From Vicinamibacterales bacterium (GTDB lineage: Bacteria > Acidobacteriota > Vicinamibacteria > Vicinamibacterales > UBA2999), in the NCBI GenBank assembly GCA_041394705.1, contig JAWKHS010000015.1, forward strand, positions 62,001 through 126,000: DNA of 64,000 nt. The letters run 5' to 3'. The position numbers and the translations under genes are program-made. Position 1 is the first letter of the stretch. Each line of letters opens with the position of its first letter. The notes below the pieces were generated by a model. The model was given only the letters and a program-made list of their open reading frames with translations. It made no database searches and was not told the DNA's origin. Shown here piece after piece: positions 41,208-48,872 of this stretch.

Positions 41208-41540
41208 GTTACTCGGTCATTCCTGTCTGCGTTCGTGATGCTGCTGGTCGCGGGTCTGCTGTCGCCCGCGTACGCCCAGGGCGCGGACGCCGCGAATTCC
41301 GCGCTCGTGCAGTGGTCGATCATCACGGCAGGATTCGCTCTTGCCATCGCGGCCGCCGGTGGAGCGCTGGGTCAGGGCCGCGCCGTCAGCTCCGCCACCG
41401 AGGCGATCGCCCGCAACCCCGGCGCTGCCGGTGAGATTCGTGGCGCGCTCATCCTCGGCCTCGTGCTGATCGAGTCGCTCGTCATCTACGTCCTGCTCAT
41501 CTCGCTGATTCTGTTCTTCCTCAAGCCCTTCGGCGGGTAG
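41205..41540 (+). CDS. atpE: ATP synthase F0 subunit c
   Basis: The proton- or sodium-binding ring subunit of F-type ATP synthase. The 111-residue product has a signal-peptide-like N-terminus (LSAFVMLLVAGLLSPAYAQG), then the two-helix hairpin. Helix 1 is IITAGFALAIAAAGGALGQG. The polar loop contains AIARNPGA. Helix 2 is ALILGLVLIESLVIYVLLI, in which Glu (LIES) is the ion-binding carboxylate. The C-terminus is LFFLKPFGG. The TTG start at 41205 follows from the AGGAGG spacing. Subunit a, normally just upstream, is missing, and no other F0/F1 gene follows. Confidence 0.88.
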   Translation: MVTRSFLSAFVMLLVAGLLSPAYAQGADAANSALVQWSIITAGFALAIAAAGGALGQGRAVSSATEAIARNPGAAGEIRGALILGLVLIESLVIYVLLISLILFFLKPFGG

Positions 41541-41641
41541 CTCGCGGTTTCCGGCGCCGGGGGCAGGTCGCGACGCGCGATTCTGCCCCTGTTCGTCTGT
41601 ACGGCGGCGGACCGGCCCGGGCGTCGCGCATCGAGGTACGC

Positions 41642-42568
41642 GTGAGCCACCGACGATTCGGGTTCCTGGACGTCCTGCTCGTCCTGGTGGTGGCCGCGTG
41701 GGGCGCCAACCTGTCGGTCGTCAAGGTGGCCGTGCGGGAGCTGCCGGTCCACGCGTTCAACGGCGTCAGGCTCCTGCTGGCGGCGCTGGCGTTCGGACTC
41801 GTGTTGTGGCGCATGTCACCCGGCGAACGTCGGGTGGCGCGCGGCGACTGGGGACGCGTGGCCGTTCTGGGGGTGGTGGGCGGCGTCGTCTACCAACTGC
41901 TCTTCATGACCGGCGTGCCCCTGACCAGCGTGGCGAATTCGGGGCTCATCTTCGGCCTGTCTCCGGTGGTCATCTCCCTCCTGTCGTCGGTGGTCGGCCA
42001 CGAGCGGCTGTCGATGTCCCGCTGGGCCGGCGGCGCCCTGTCCGTGCTCGGTTTGTTCCTGGTGGTCGGCGACGGCGCGTCCCTCTCGAGGACGACCCTC
42101 CTCGGCGACGGCCTGGTGTTCCTCGCGATGCTCTGCTGGGCCGCGTACTCCGTGGCGTCGCGTCCGATGCTCGGGCGCTATTCGGCGACGATGCTCACGG
42201 CCTGGGCCGCGATCGTGACCGCCCCGATCTACGCCGTCCTCGTCGCCCCCGCGCTCGTCTCGGTGCGGTGGACCGCGGTGTCGTGGCTGACGTGGAGCCT
42301 CCTCGTCTGGTCGGCCGTGTTCAGCCTCGCGATTGCCTACGTGATTTGGTACACGGGCGTGCAGCAGATCGGCGCGACCCGGACGTCGACCTACAGCAAC
42401 CTGACGCCGCTTGCGGCGATGTTCGTCGGCTGGTGGTGGCTGGGGGAGGCCGTCTCGTCGCGCCAGTCGGCGGGGGCGGCCGCCATCCTCGGCGGCGTGT
42501 TCCTGACCCGGCTGTCGCCGGTGGTGCTGATGCCCCATGCCGGGCCCCCGGCCCCGCCGCCGGAGTGA
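41642..42568 (+). CDS. EamA/DMT family transporter
   Basis: The 308-residue inner-membrane protein has ten predicted helices in two EamA repeats (about 8-140 and 155-295). Recognisable are AAWGANLSVVKVAVRELP in helix 1, LTSVANSGLIFGLSPVVISL in repeat one, and the parallel GATRTSTYSNLTPLAAMFVG in repeat two. Family members export amino acids, nucleotide-linked solutes or other metabolites; the cargo cannot be told. GTG start 41642 with a GAGG 6 bases upstream. It stands alone between atpE and a long intergenic stretch. Confidence 0.87.
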   Translation: MSHRRFGFLDVLLVLVVAAWGANLSVVKVAVRELPVHAFNGVRLLLAALAFGLVLWRMSPGERRVARGDWGRVAVLGVVGGVVYQLLFMTGVPLTSVANSGLIFGLSPVVISLLSSVVGHERLSMSRWAGGALSVLGLFLVVGDGASLSRTTLLGDGLVFLAMLCWAAYSVASRPMLGRYSATMLTAWAAIVTAPIYAVLVAPALVSVRWTAVSWLTWSLLVWSAVFSLAIAYVIWYTGVQQIGATRTSTYSNLTPLAAMFVGWWWLGEAVSSRQSAGAAAILGGVFLTRLSPVVLMPHAGPPAPPPE

Positions 42569-43245
42569 CCGCCGCCGGTCGTCCCGTCCCTTGCGATCCC
42601 AGACAGGGTCGCGTAACCTGTGACGGCCCCGGGTCCGGCCCCTCGCCGGCGCGCCGTGGTTTGCAGTTCGTCAGGGCTCCCGTGATGTTCTACCGGCCGG
42701 CGGGAGTTCCTTGAGGATCGGAGAGGCCGACTCGGCAGCGGCCTGACGCCGCTTCCGTCGTCAGGGATTCCGGGCACGCGCGCCATCCGTGCCCGGCCAT
42801 CCATCCCCCTCCGGCGCTCTTCCCGCCTCTTCACCCCGTTTCCCACTCCTCCCGTCGCGCTCCGGGCTCGCGCCAGCCTCGGCGCGTGGACGGACAACCC
42901 GATTCCGGGGGCGAGAGCGTTGCGAATTGGGACGAACTGGCGTAACCTCCCTCGCTACCGCTTTCACGGCTGCCAGATTACAGACTTTTCTGGAGCTGAA
43001 ATTAGCGGCCTTGTACGGTCATTGATCCCTGAATTGCAGGGGTCATTTGTTGGGTCGGGACCTCGGCGGCCGCGCTGTGCCGTCGGAGGTGGGGCCAGCG
43101 AGCGCCCCGGCAACCCGCGGCCCGCGTTGTGTCATCCGTCCCCGGCGGTCGACTGGCCCGGGACGGCGTGCCGTTGACGTTTGAACGCGGTCCATGTGGC
43201 CGGCCTGCCCACAGGCCGTCCCCCACAGGGCCATTGGAGGATGGA
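42569..43245 (+). other. 677-base intergenic region before the TonB receptor gene
   Basis: No convincing gene is seen. The first half is GC-rich like the rest of the window. From about 42950 to 43055 the sequence is clearly richer in A and T and contains an imperfect hairpin at 43023-43045. The last part leads to GGAGG at 43236-43240, the ribosome site of the receptor gene. The AT-rich part is the likely promoter/leader zone; an exact -10/-35 pair could not be fixed. A 78-codon open frame at 42789-43025 has no recognisable features. Confidence 0.5.
43023..43045 (+). repeat. Hairpin in the TonB-receptor upstream region
   Basis: Nine-base arms TGATCCCTG and CAGGGGTCA around an AATTG loop; one pair is a U-G wobble as RNA. 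It is followed by TTTGTT. It may be an operator-like palindrome, a weak terminator of a leader or small RNA, or an mRNA leader structure about 200 bases before the receptor start. Confidence 0.4.
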
Positions 43246-46101
43246 ATGAAGCGATGGTTGGTCGGGCTGTTCGCCGTGGCGTTCGCAACGGCGGCCGTCT
43301 CGAGCGCGTACGCGCAGGGCGGTGGCGCAAGCAGCACGGGTACGATCCAGGGACGGGTGGCCGATGCCCAGGGAGCGGTCCTCCCCGGCGTCACGGTGGT
43401 CGCGACGAGCCCGTCGGCACTCGGCGCGCAGACGACGGTCACGTCGGAGACCGGGAACTACCGCTTCCCGGCGCTTCCTCCGGGCGTGTACGCCGTGAGC
43501 TACGAGCTGGCCGGCTTCAACACCGTGAAGCGCGAAGGCATCCAGCTCTCGCTCGGCTTCACGGCGACCGTCAACGTCGAGCTCCAGCTGGCCACGCTGC
43601 AGGAGACCGTCACGGTTACGGGCGAATCGCCCATCATCGACACGTCCGCGACGCGCGTCGTCCAGAACTTCAAGAGTGAACAGCTGGCGTCGATTCCGAA
43701 CGCCCGCGACATGTGGTCGCTGCTGGCCGTCACCCCGGCCGTGCAGATGAGCCGCATCGACGTCGGCGGCAACCGCGCCGGCACGCAGACCGGCTACTCG
43801 GCCTACGGCCAGACCGGCCAGGTCCGCGTGCTCATCGAGGGCATCAACACGACGGAGGGCACGTCGGGCGCCGGCTTCTACTTCGACTACTCGTCGCTCG
43901 AAGAGGTGTTCCTCGGCACGTCGGGCCAGTCGGCCGAGATGCCGAATCCCGGCGTCCAGAGCCAGTTCATCGCCAAGTCCGGCGGGAACACGTTCTCGGG
44001 CGAGGGCTACCTCGACTGGTACAACAACTCGCTGCAGGGCTCGAACATCCCCGGCAGCTACACGGCGCCGACGGCGTTCCGCAACTCGCCGATTCGCGCG
44101 CACAGCAACGAGATCGACACCTACTACAACTACTCGTTCAACGTCGGCGGGCCGATCAAGCGCGACAAGATCTGGTGGTTCGGCACCTACAACAAGCAGT
44201 TCAACGCCGTCGCCCAGCCGAACTTCACGTTCGACAAGACGTTCGACACCACGCTGTGGAACGCCGTCGGCAAGGCCACCTACCAGGCCACGCAGAACAA
44301 CAAGTTCATCGGCTACTACCAGTGGGGACAGAAGATTCAGCCCAACCGCCTGCCGTTCGGCACCTACACCTACACGAGCGAGGGCCCGACCAACAAGCAG
44401 GACTCGGGCAGCTGGGTCTACAAGGGCGAGTGGAACGGGACCATCTCCCAGAAGCTGTACGTCGAGGCCCGCTACGGCGACTTCGGCTACTACTTCCCGC
44501 AGATCACCAACGGCACGGAGGACTACTTCTTCCGCGACGCCGGCCGCCTGGAGATCACGGGCTCGCACCAGAAGAACCAGAACGACCGGGACCGCAAGCA
44601 GCTGACGGGCGCGTCCACCTACTTCCTCGACACGACCAAGGGCAGCCACACGATCAAGGTCGGCGGCGAGATGCTGTGGGAGCGGCAGTGGTTCGGCGTC
44701 CTGCAGGGTGTCGGCGGCAACATCGAACACGTCTACAACAACGGCGTGTCGAATCAGGTGATCTTCCGCATCCCGACGGCCACCCAGGTCGGTGGCCTGA
44801 AGGACAGCGACGAGGGGCACCTGACGACCCAGAACGGCCTCCGGCAGCAGTCCGCGTTCGTGAACGACACCTGGACGGCGGGCCGCATGACGCTGAACGC
44901 CGGCGTGCGGTGGGATCGCTACAACGGCTGGCTGCCCGAGCAGAACCAGCTGGCCGCCACCGTGGGTCCGATCGTCCTGCAGGCGAAGACGTTCGCCGAG
45001 CAGAACCTCTACACCTGGAACCTGTTCGCCCCACGCCTCGGCTTCGTCTACGACCTGACGGGCGACGGCAAGACCGTGATCAAGGCGAACTACGGCTTCT
45101 TCTGGCACAACCCGGGCGTGGGCGTGTCGAGCGACGTGAACCCGAACACGGGGACGAAGTCGGCCACCTACGGCTGGAACGACATCAACGGCGACAGGCG
45201 CTGGCAGCCCGGTGAGGAGACCACGCGCCAGAGCGCGTCGCTCGAGGGCGCCATCAGCCTGGATCCGAACCTCAAGGCCGCCTACACGCACGAAGCGTCG
45301 GGCTGGCTCGAGCGCCAGCTGACGAGCACGCTCGGCGTGCGGGCCGGCTTCGTCTACAAGACGGAAGACGACCTCATCTCCCTCTACATCCCGACCCGCG
45401 GGGAGGACGTCTACGCCCAGTTCGGCGTGCCGTTCAACTTCACCGACAACGGCCCGGACGGCGTTCGTGGCACGGCCGACGACCGCGTGCTCTCGTTCAT
45501 CGGCCTCCCGTCGGCGAACGCGTCCACGCTCTTCCCGACCACGCAGGTCGAGATGAACCTGCCGCAGTACTCGCGCTACAAGACGGCCGAGATGTCGTTC
45601 ACGAAGCGCTACAGCAACCGCTGGTCGGCCTCGCTCGGCGGCGCCTACACCTGGATGAAGGACTTCCCGAACGGCTACCCGCAGAACCCGGCCCAGCCGG
45701 GGGCGGAGAACCGCTCGGTGTGGAGCTTCAAGGCCTCCGGCAGCTACGACGCGCCGTGGGGCATCCGCCTCTCGCCGGTGCTGCGCCACCAGTCGGGCGC
45801 CAACTACGCCCGGACCAACACGCTGTCCTTCCCGAGCGGCATCACCGGCTCGGGCACGACGATCTACATGGAGCCGATGGACGCCAACCGCGAGGACAAC
45901 ATCACGGTGTTCGACATCCGCGCCGAGAAGACCGTCAGCTTCAACCAGCGCATCCGCGCGCGTCTGTTCCTGGACGCGTTCAACATCACCAACAGCCACG
46001 CGTCGGAGACGATCAGCCGCGCGACCGGCACGGGCTATCAGAAGCCCAGCGCCATCCTGGCGCCGTTCACCACGCGCATCGGCATCCGGCTGCTCTGGTA
46101 G
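43246..46101 (+). CDS. Oar-like TonB-dependent receptor with carboxypeptidase-regulatory domain
   Basis: The 951-residue outer-membrane protein. The signal peptide is 1-24 (ending SSAYAQG). A carboxypeptidase-regulatory-like domain follows at about 30-115 (TIQGRVADAQGAVLPGVTVV, TVTSETGNYRFPALPPG, YELAGFNTV). Next comes a plug with VTVTGESPIIDTSATRVVQN and then a beta-barrel of about 700 residues. The C-terminus RIGIRLLW ends in an aromatic residue, as barrel-assembly targets do. These receptors import large or scarce substrates, or bind matrix, using TonB energy. Substrate unknown; no SusD-like partner is adjacent. GGAGG lies 5 bases before the ATG. Two or three hairpins follow the stop. Confidence 0.92.
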   Translation: MKRWLVGLFAVAFATAAVSSAYAQGGGASSTGTIQGRVADAQGAVLPGVTVVATSPSALGAQTTVTSETGNYRFPALPPGVYAVSYELAGFNTVKREGIQLSLGFTATVNVELQLATLQETVTVTGESPIIDTSATRVVQNFKSEQLASIPNARDMWSLLAVTPAVQMSRIDVGGNRAGTQTGYSAYGQTGQVRVLIEGINTTEGTSGAGFYFDYSSLEEVFLGTSGQSAEMPNPGVQSQFIAKSGGNTFSGEGYLDWYNNSLQGSNIPGSYTAPTAFRNSPIRAHSNEIDTYYNYSFNVGGPIKRDKIWWFGTYNKQFNAVAQPNFTFDKTFDTTLWNAVGKATYQATQNNKFIGYYQWGQKIQPNRLPFGTYTYTSEGPTNKQDSGSWVYKGEWNGTISQKLYVEARYGDFGYYFPQITNGTEDYFFRDAGRLEITGSHQKNQNDRDRKQLTGASTYFLDTTKGSHTIKVGGEMLWERQWFGVLQGVGGNIEHVYNNGVSNQVIFRIPTATQVGGLKDSDEGHLTTQNGLRQQSAFVNDTWTAGRMTLNAGVRWDRYNGWLPEQNQLAATVGPIVLQAKTFAEQNLYTWNLFAPRLGFVYDLTGDGKTVIKANYGFFWHNPGVGVSSDVNPNTGTKSATYGWNDINGDRRWQPGEETTRQSASLEGAISLDPNLKAAYTHEASGWLERQLTSTLGVRAGFVYKTEDDLISLYIPTRGEDVYAQFGVPFNFTDNGPDGVRGTADDRVLSFIGLPSANASTLFPTTQVEMNLPQYSRYKTAEMSFTKRYSNRWSASLGGAYTWMKDFPNGYPQNPAQPGAENRSVWSFKASGSYDAPWGIRLSPVLRHQSGANYARTNTLSFPSGITGSGTTIYMEPMDANREDNITVFDIRAEKTVSFNQRIRARLFLDAFNITNSHASETISRATGTGYQKPSAILAPFTTRIGIRLLW

Positions 46102-46118
46102 CAGGCAGATTGGTCGAC

Positions 46119-46142
46119 GGGGAGGGCCCGCGGGCCCTCCCC
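46119..46142. terminator. Perfect 24-base palindrome after the TonB receptor gene
   Basis: Twelve-base arms (GGGGAGGGCCCG and its exact complement) with no spacer begin 17 bases after the receptor stop. It can form a very stable hairpin or cruciform. There is no T tract here, but a second terminator with a T tract follows 40 bases later. Confidence 0.6.
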
Positions 46143-46158
46143 GCGCGATCGAACGGTT

Positions 46159-46176
46159 GACTCCTGTGGGGGAGTC
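46159..46176 (+). repeat. Middle hairpin of the post-receptor array
   Basis: Arms GACTCC and GGAGTC around a TGTGGG loop, with GAAC and GTTC able to pair outside it. It lies between the GC-only palindrome and the T-tract terminator. Confidence 0.45.
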
Positions 46177-46179
46177 GTT

Positions 46180-46224
46180 CGAGGCGGGTCGCTCGCCGCG
46201 CTAGCGGCGGCCCGCCTCGTTTTT
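46180..46224 (+). terminator. Rho-independent terminator after the TonB receptor gene
   Basis: Nine-base arms CGAGGCGGG and CCCGCCTCG with a partly paired GC-rich interior are followed directly by five T residues (46220-46224). It is the best classical plus-strand terminator in the window and separates the receptor from the rfb genes. Confidence 0.75.
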
Positions 46225-46282
46225 CGTACGGCGCGCGCCTCGTCGCGGGTGCCGGGCCTTGAACGGCTTCTCGCGCGCGAAC

Positions 46283-46288
46283 CATAAT
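46283..46288 (+). promoter_or_regulatory. -10 box CATAAT before rfbB
   Basis: CATAAT lies 11 bases before the rfbB ATG at 46300, leaving a leader of only a few bases. It follows directly after the terminator array. Confidence 0.4.
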
Positions 46289-46299
46289 CGGGGCGCCCG

Positions 46300-47409
46300 A
46301 TGCCGCCCTCTTCTCCGCCCACCTGGATCGTCACCGGCGGCGCCGGGTTCATCGGCAGCAATTTCGTCCGCCGCGCGAGCCAGGCCGGGCGCGCCCGCCT
46401 GGTCGTCTTCGACAAGCTGACCTACGCCGGACACCTGGAAAGCCTTGAGGGCGTTCTCGACGGCGCTGACGTCACCTTCACGCGCGGCGACATCGCCAGC
46501 CGCGACGACGTCCGGGCCGTCATCGCCGAGGCGCGGCCCTCCGCCATCGTCAACTTCGCCGCCGAGTCGCACGTGGACCGGTCGATCGACGGCCCCGGCG
46601 AGTTCGTGCGCACCAACGTGTGGGGCGTCTACGAGCTCCTGGAGGGCGTCCGGGCGATGCTGGCCGCCGCCGACGAGGCCGGACGGCAGGCGTTCCGGTT
46701 CCTCCACGTCTCCACGGACGAGGTCTACGGATCGCTCGGGCCGGCCGGTGCGTTCACCGAAGAGACGCCCTACGCCCCGAACTCCCCGTATTCGGCCAGC
46801 AAGGCCGCCGCCGACCACCTCGTGCGCGCCTACCACGAGACCTACGGCGTGCCGACGCTCCTCACCAACTGCTCCAACAACTACGGCCCGTTCCAGTATC
46901 CGGAGAAGCTCGTGCCACTCATGGTGCTGAACGCACTGGATGCCCGGCCGCTGCCCATCTACGGCGACGGGCTCAACCGGCGTGACTGGCTGCACGTCGA
47001 GGACCACTGCGACGCCATCCTGCGGGTGCTGGCGGGCGGGGTGCCCGGCGGCAAGTACAACGTCGGCGGCAACGCCGAGCGCACGAACCTCGAGATGCTC
47101 GATGCCTTGTGCGACGCCCTCGAGCGCACGATTCCCGCGGCCTCGAATCCCCGGATGCAGGCGGCCGGCAAGGCGCGTTACCACGACCTCAAGACGTTCG
47201 TCCCCGATCGTCCGGGGCACGATCGCCGCTATGCGATCGACGCCTCGAAGATCGCCCGCGAGCTGGGCTTCCGGCCCAGCCGGACGTTCGAGCAGGGCGT
47301 GGGCGAGACCGTGGCGTGGTACGTCGCCAACCGCGAGTGGTGCCAGGCGGTGACGCGCGACACCTACGCCGGGCAGCGCCTGGGGCTGCAGGGGAGCCCC
47401 GCGCGATGA
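46300..47409 (+). CDS. rfbB: dTDP-glucose 4,6-dehydratase
   Basis: The second step of dTDP-L-rhamnose synthesis: NAD-dependent conversion of dTDP-glucose to the 4-keto-6-deoxy sugar. The 369-residue short-chain dehydrogenase has the Rossmann motif TGGAGFIGSNFVRR near residue 12. It also has VNFAAESHVDRSI, the STDEVYGSLG active-site loop, the YSASKAAADHLV catalytic Tyr/Lys, and NNYGPFQYPEKLVP. A slightly long C-terminus ends in LQGSPAR. It overlaps rfbA by four bases (ATGA). Confidence 0.94.
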   Translation: MPPSSPPTWIVTGGAGFIGSNFVRRASQAGRARLVVFDKLTYAGHLESLEGVLDGADVTFTRGDIASRDDVRAVIAEARPSAIVNFAAESHVDRSIDGPGEFVRTNVWGVYELLEGVRAMLAAADEAGRQAFRFLHVSTDEVYGSLGPAGAFTEETPYAPNSPYSASKAAADHLVRAYHETYGVPTLLTNCSNNYGPFQYPEKLVPLMVLNALDARPLPIYGDGLNRRDWLHVEDHCDAILRVLAGGVPGGKYNVGGNAERTNLEMLDALCDALERTIPAASNPRMQAAGKARYHDLKTFVPDRPGHDRRYAIDASKIARELGFRPSRTFEQGVGETVAWYVANREWCQAVTRDTYAGQRLGLQGSPAR

Positions 47410-48272
47410 AGGGGATCATCCTCGCGGGCGGCTCGGGCACGCGGCTGTACCCGGTGACCCTGGCCGTGTCGAAGCAGCTGGTGCCGATCTACGACAAGCC
47501 CATGATCTACCACCCCATCACCACGCTGATGTGGGCGGGGATCCGCGACATCCTGGTCATCACCACCCCCGAGGACCAGCCGGCGTTCAGGCGGCTCCTG
47601 GGCGACGGCTCGCAGTGGGGCATCACGCTCGCCTACGCGGTCCAGCCGCGGCCCGAAGGGCTCGCCCAGGCGTTCGTCATCGGCCGCGACTTCGTCGCCG
47701 GATCGCGTGTCGCCCTGGCCCTCGGCGACAACATCTTCTACGGCGACAGCTTTCCGGCGACGGTGCAGGCGGCGGCGGCGCGCGAGTCCGGCGCCACCGT
47801 GTTCGCCTATCGCGTGAAGGACCCCGAACGCTACGGCGTGGTGGCGTTCGACGATGCCGGCCGCGCGAGCAGCCTCGAGGAGAAGCCCGCGGCGCCGAAG
47901 TCGCGCTTCGCCGTCACCGGCCTCTACTTCTACGACGGGCGCGTGTGCGACGTCGCCGCCGCCCTCCGGCCCTCGGCGCGCGGCGAGCTCGAGATCACCG
48001 ACGTCAATCGACAGTACCTCGACTGGGACGCCCTCCACGTCGAGGTCCTGGGCCGGGGCATGGCCTGGCTCGACACCGGCACGCACGAGTCCACGCTCCA
48101 GGCCTCGATGTTCATCCAGGCGATCGAGTCGCGGCAGGGGCTCAAGGTGGCCTGTCCGGAAGAGGTCGCCTTCCGCATGGGATTCATCGACGCGGACGCC
48201 GTGCGCCGGGCCGGCGAGATGATGGCCAAGAACGACTACGGCCAGTACCTGCTCCGCCTCCTCGACTGGTGA
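47406..48272 (+). CDS. rfbA: Glucose-1-phosphate thymidylyltransferase
   Basis: The first step of the dTDP-sugar pathway: glucose-1-phosphate plus dTTP gives dTDP-glucose. The 288-residue product starts KGIILAGGSGTRLYPVT, followed by SKQLVPIYDKPMIYHP (sugar-phosphate site), ALGDNIFYG (metal-binding Asp) and ITDVNRQYLD with WLDTGTHESTLQAS. Length equals the short RmlA form. Coupled to rfbB by a four-base overlap. Confidence 0.95.
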   Translation: MKGIILAGGSGTRLYPVTLAVSKQLVPIYDKPMIYHPITTLMWAGIRDILVITTPEDQPAFRRLLGDGSQWGITLAYAVQPRPEGLAQAFVIGRDFVAGSRVALALGDNIFYGDSFPATVQAAAARESGATVFAYRVKDPERYGVVAFDDAGRASSLEEKPAAPKSRFAVTGLYFYDGRVCDVAAALRPSARGELEITDVNRQYLDWDALHVEVLGRGMAWLDTGTHESTLQASMFIQAIESRQGLKVACPEEVAFRMGFIDADAVRRAGEMMAKNDYGQYLLRLLDW

Positions 48273-48279
48273 GCCTGCC

Positions 48280-48849
48280 GTGCCGCTGATGCGTGTCGAC
48301 GATCTCGGGCTGCCTGGCGTGAAGCTCGTGCAGCCCGCCGTCCACGGCGACAGCCGTGGCTTCTTCGTGGAGACGTATCACCGCCCGCGCTACGTCGAGG
48401 CGGGCATCACCGACGAGTTCGTCCAGGACAACCAGTCCCGGTCCGGCCGCGGCACGATTCGGGGGCTCCACCTCCAGGTGCGGCACGGCCAGGCGAAACT
48501 CGTGCGCGTCGTGGCGGGCGCCATCGTCGACGTCGCCGTCGACGTCCGCGTCGGGTCGCCGAGCTTCGGGCGCGCGGTGAGCGTCGAGCTGTCCGCCGAG
48601 AACTTCCACCAGCTCTACATCCCGCCGGGCTTCGCCCACGGGTTCGCCGTCGTGTCCGAGACCGCCGACGTCGAGTACAAGTGCAGCGCCGTCTACGACC
48701 CTGGCGACGAGATCGCCATCCGCTACGACGACCCTGCGCTGGGCATCCAGTGGCCGGCCATCGTGTCGCCGATCCTGTCGGCCCGCGACCTGGCCGCCCT
48801 GCCGCTGCACGACATGCGGGACCGACTGCCCCAATACGCCCCGCGCTGA
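48280..48849 (+). CDS. rfbC: dTDP-4-dehydrorhamnose 3,5-epimerase
   Basis: The third enzyme of dTDP-L-rhamnose synthesis, a cupin-fold epimerase of 189 residues. Signatures are GDSRGFFVETYH, FVQDNQSRSGRGTIRGLHLQ (catalytic His) and YIPPGFAHGFAVVSETADVEYKC. GTG 48280 lies 7 bases after the rfbA stop; ATG 48289 is also possible. The reductase gene rfbD, the last step, is not in the window. Confidence 0.93.
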   Translation: MPLMRVDDLGLPGVKLVQPAVHGDSRGFFVETYHRPRYVEAGITDEFVQDNQSRSGRGTIRGLHLQVRHGQAKLVRVVAGAIVDVAVDVRVGSPSFGRAVSVELSAENFHQLYIPPGFAHGFAVVSETADVEYKCSAVYDPGDEIAIRYDDPALGIQWPAIVSPILSARDLAALPLHDMRDRLPQYAPR

Positions 48850-48858
48850 GCGCGGTGC

Positions 48859-48864
48859 TATCCT
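48859..48864 (+). promoter_or_regulatory. -10 box TATCCT before the multiheme cytochrome gene
   Basis: TATCCT ends 8 bases before ATG 48873, another leaderless-type arrangement. A GGAG at 48866-48869 lies inside that gap, so a Shine-Dalgarno role is an alternative if transcription starts further upstream. Confidence 0.35.
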
Positions 48865-48872
48865 CGGAGCGG

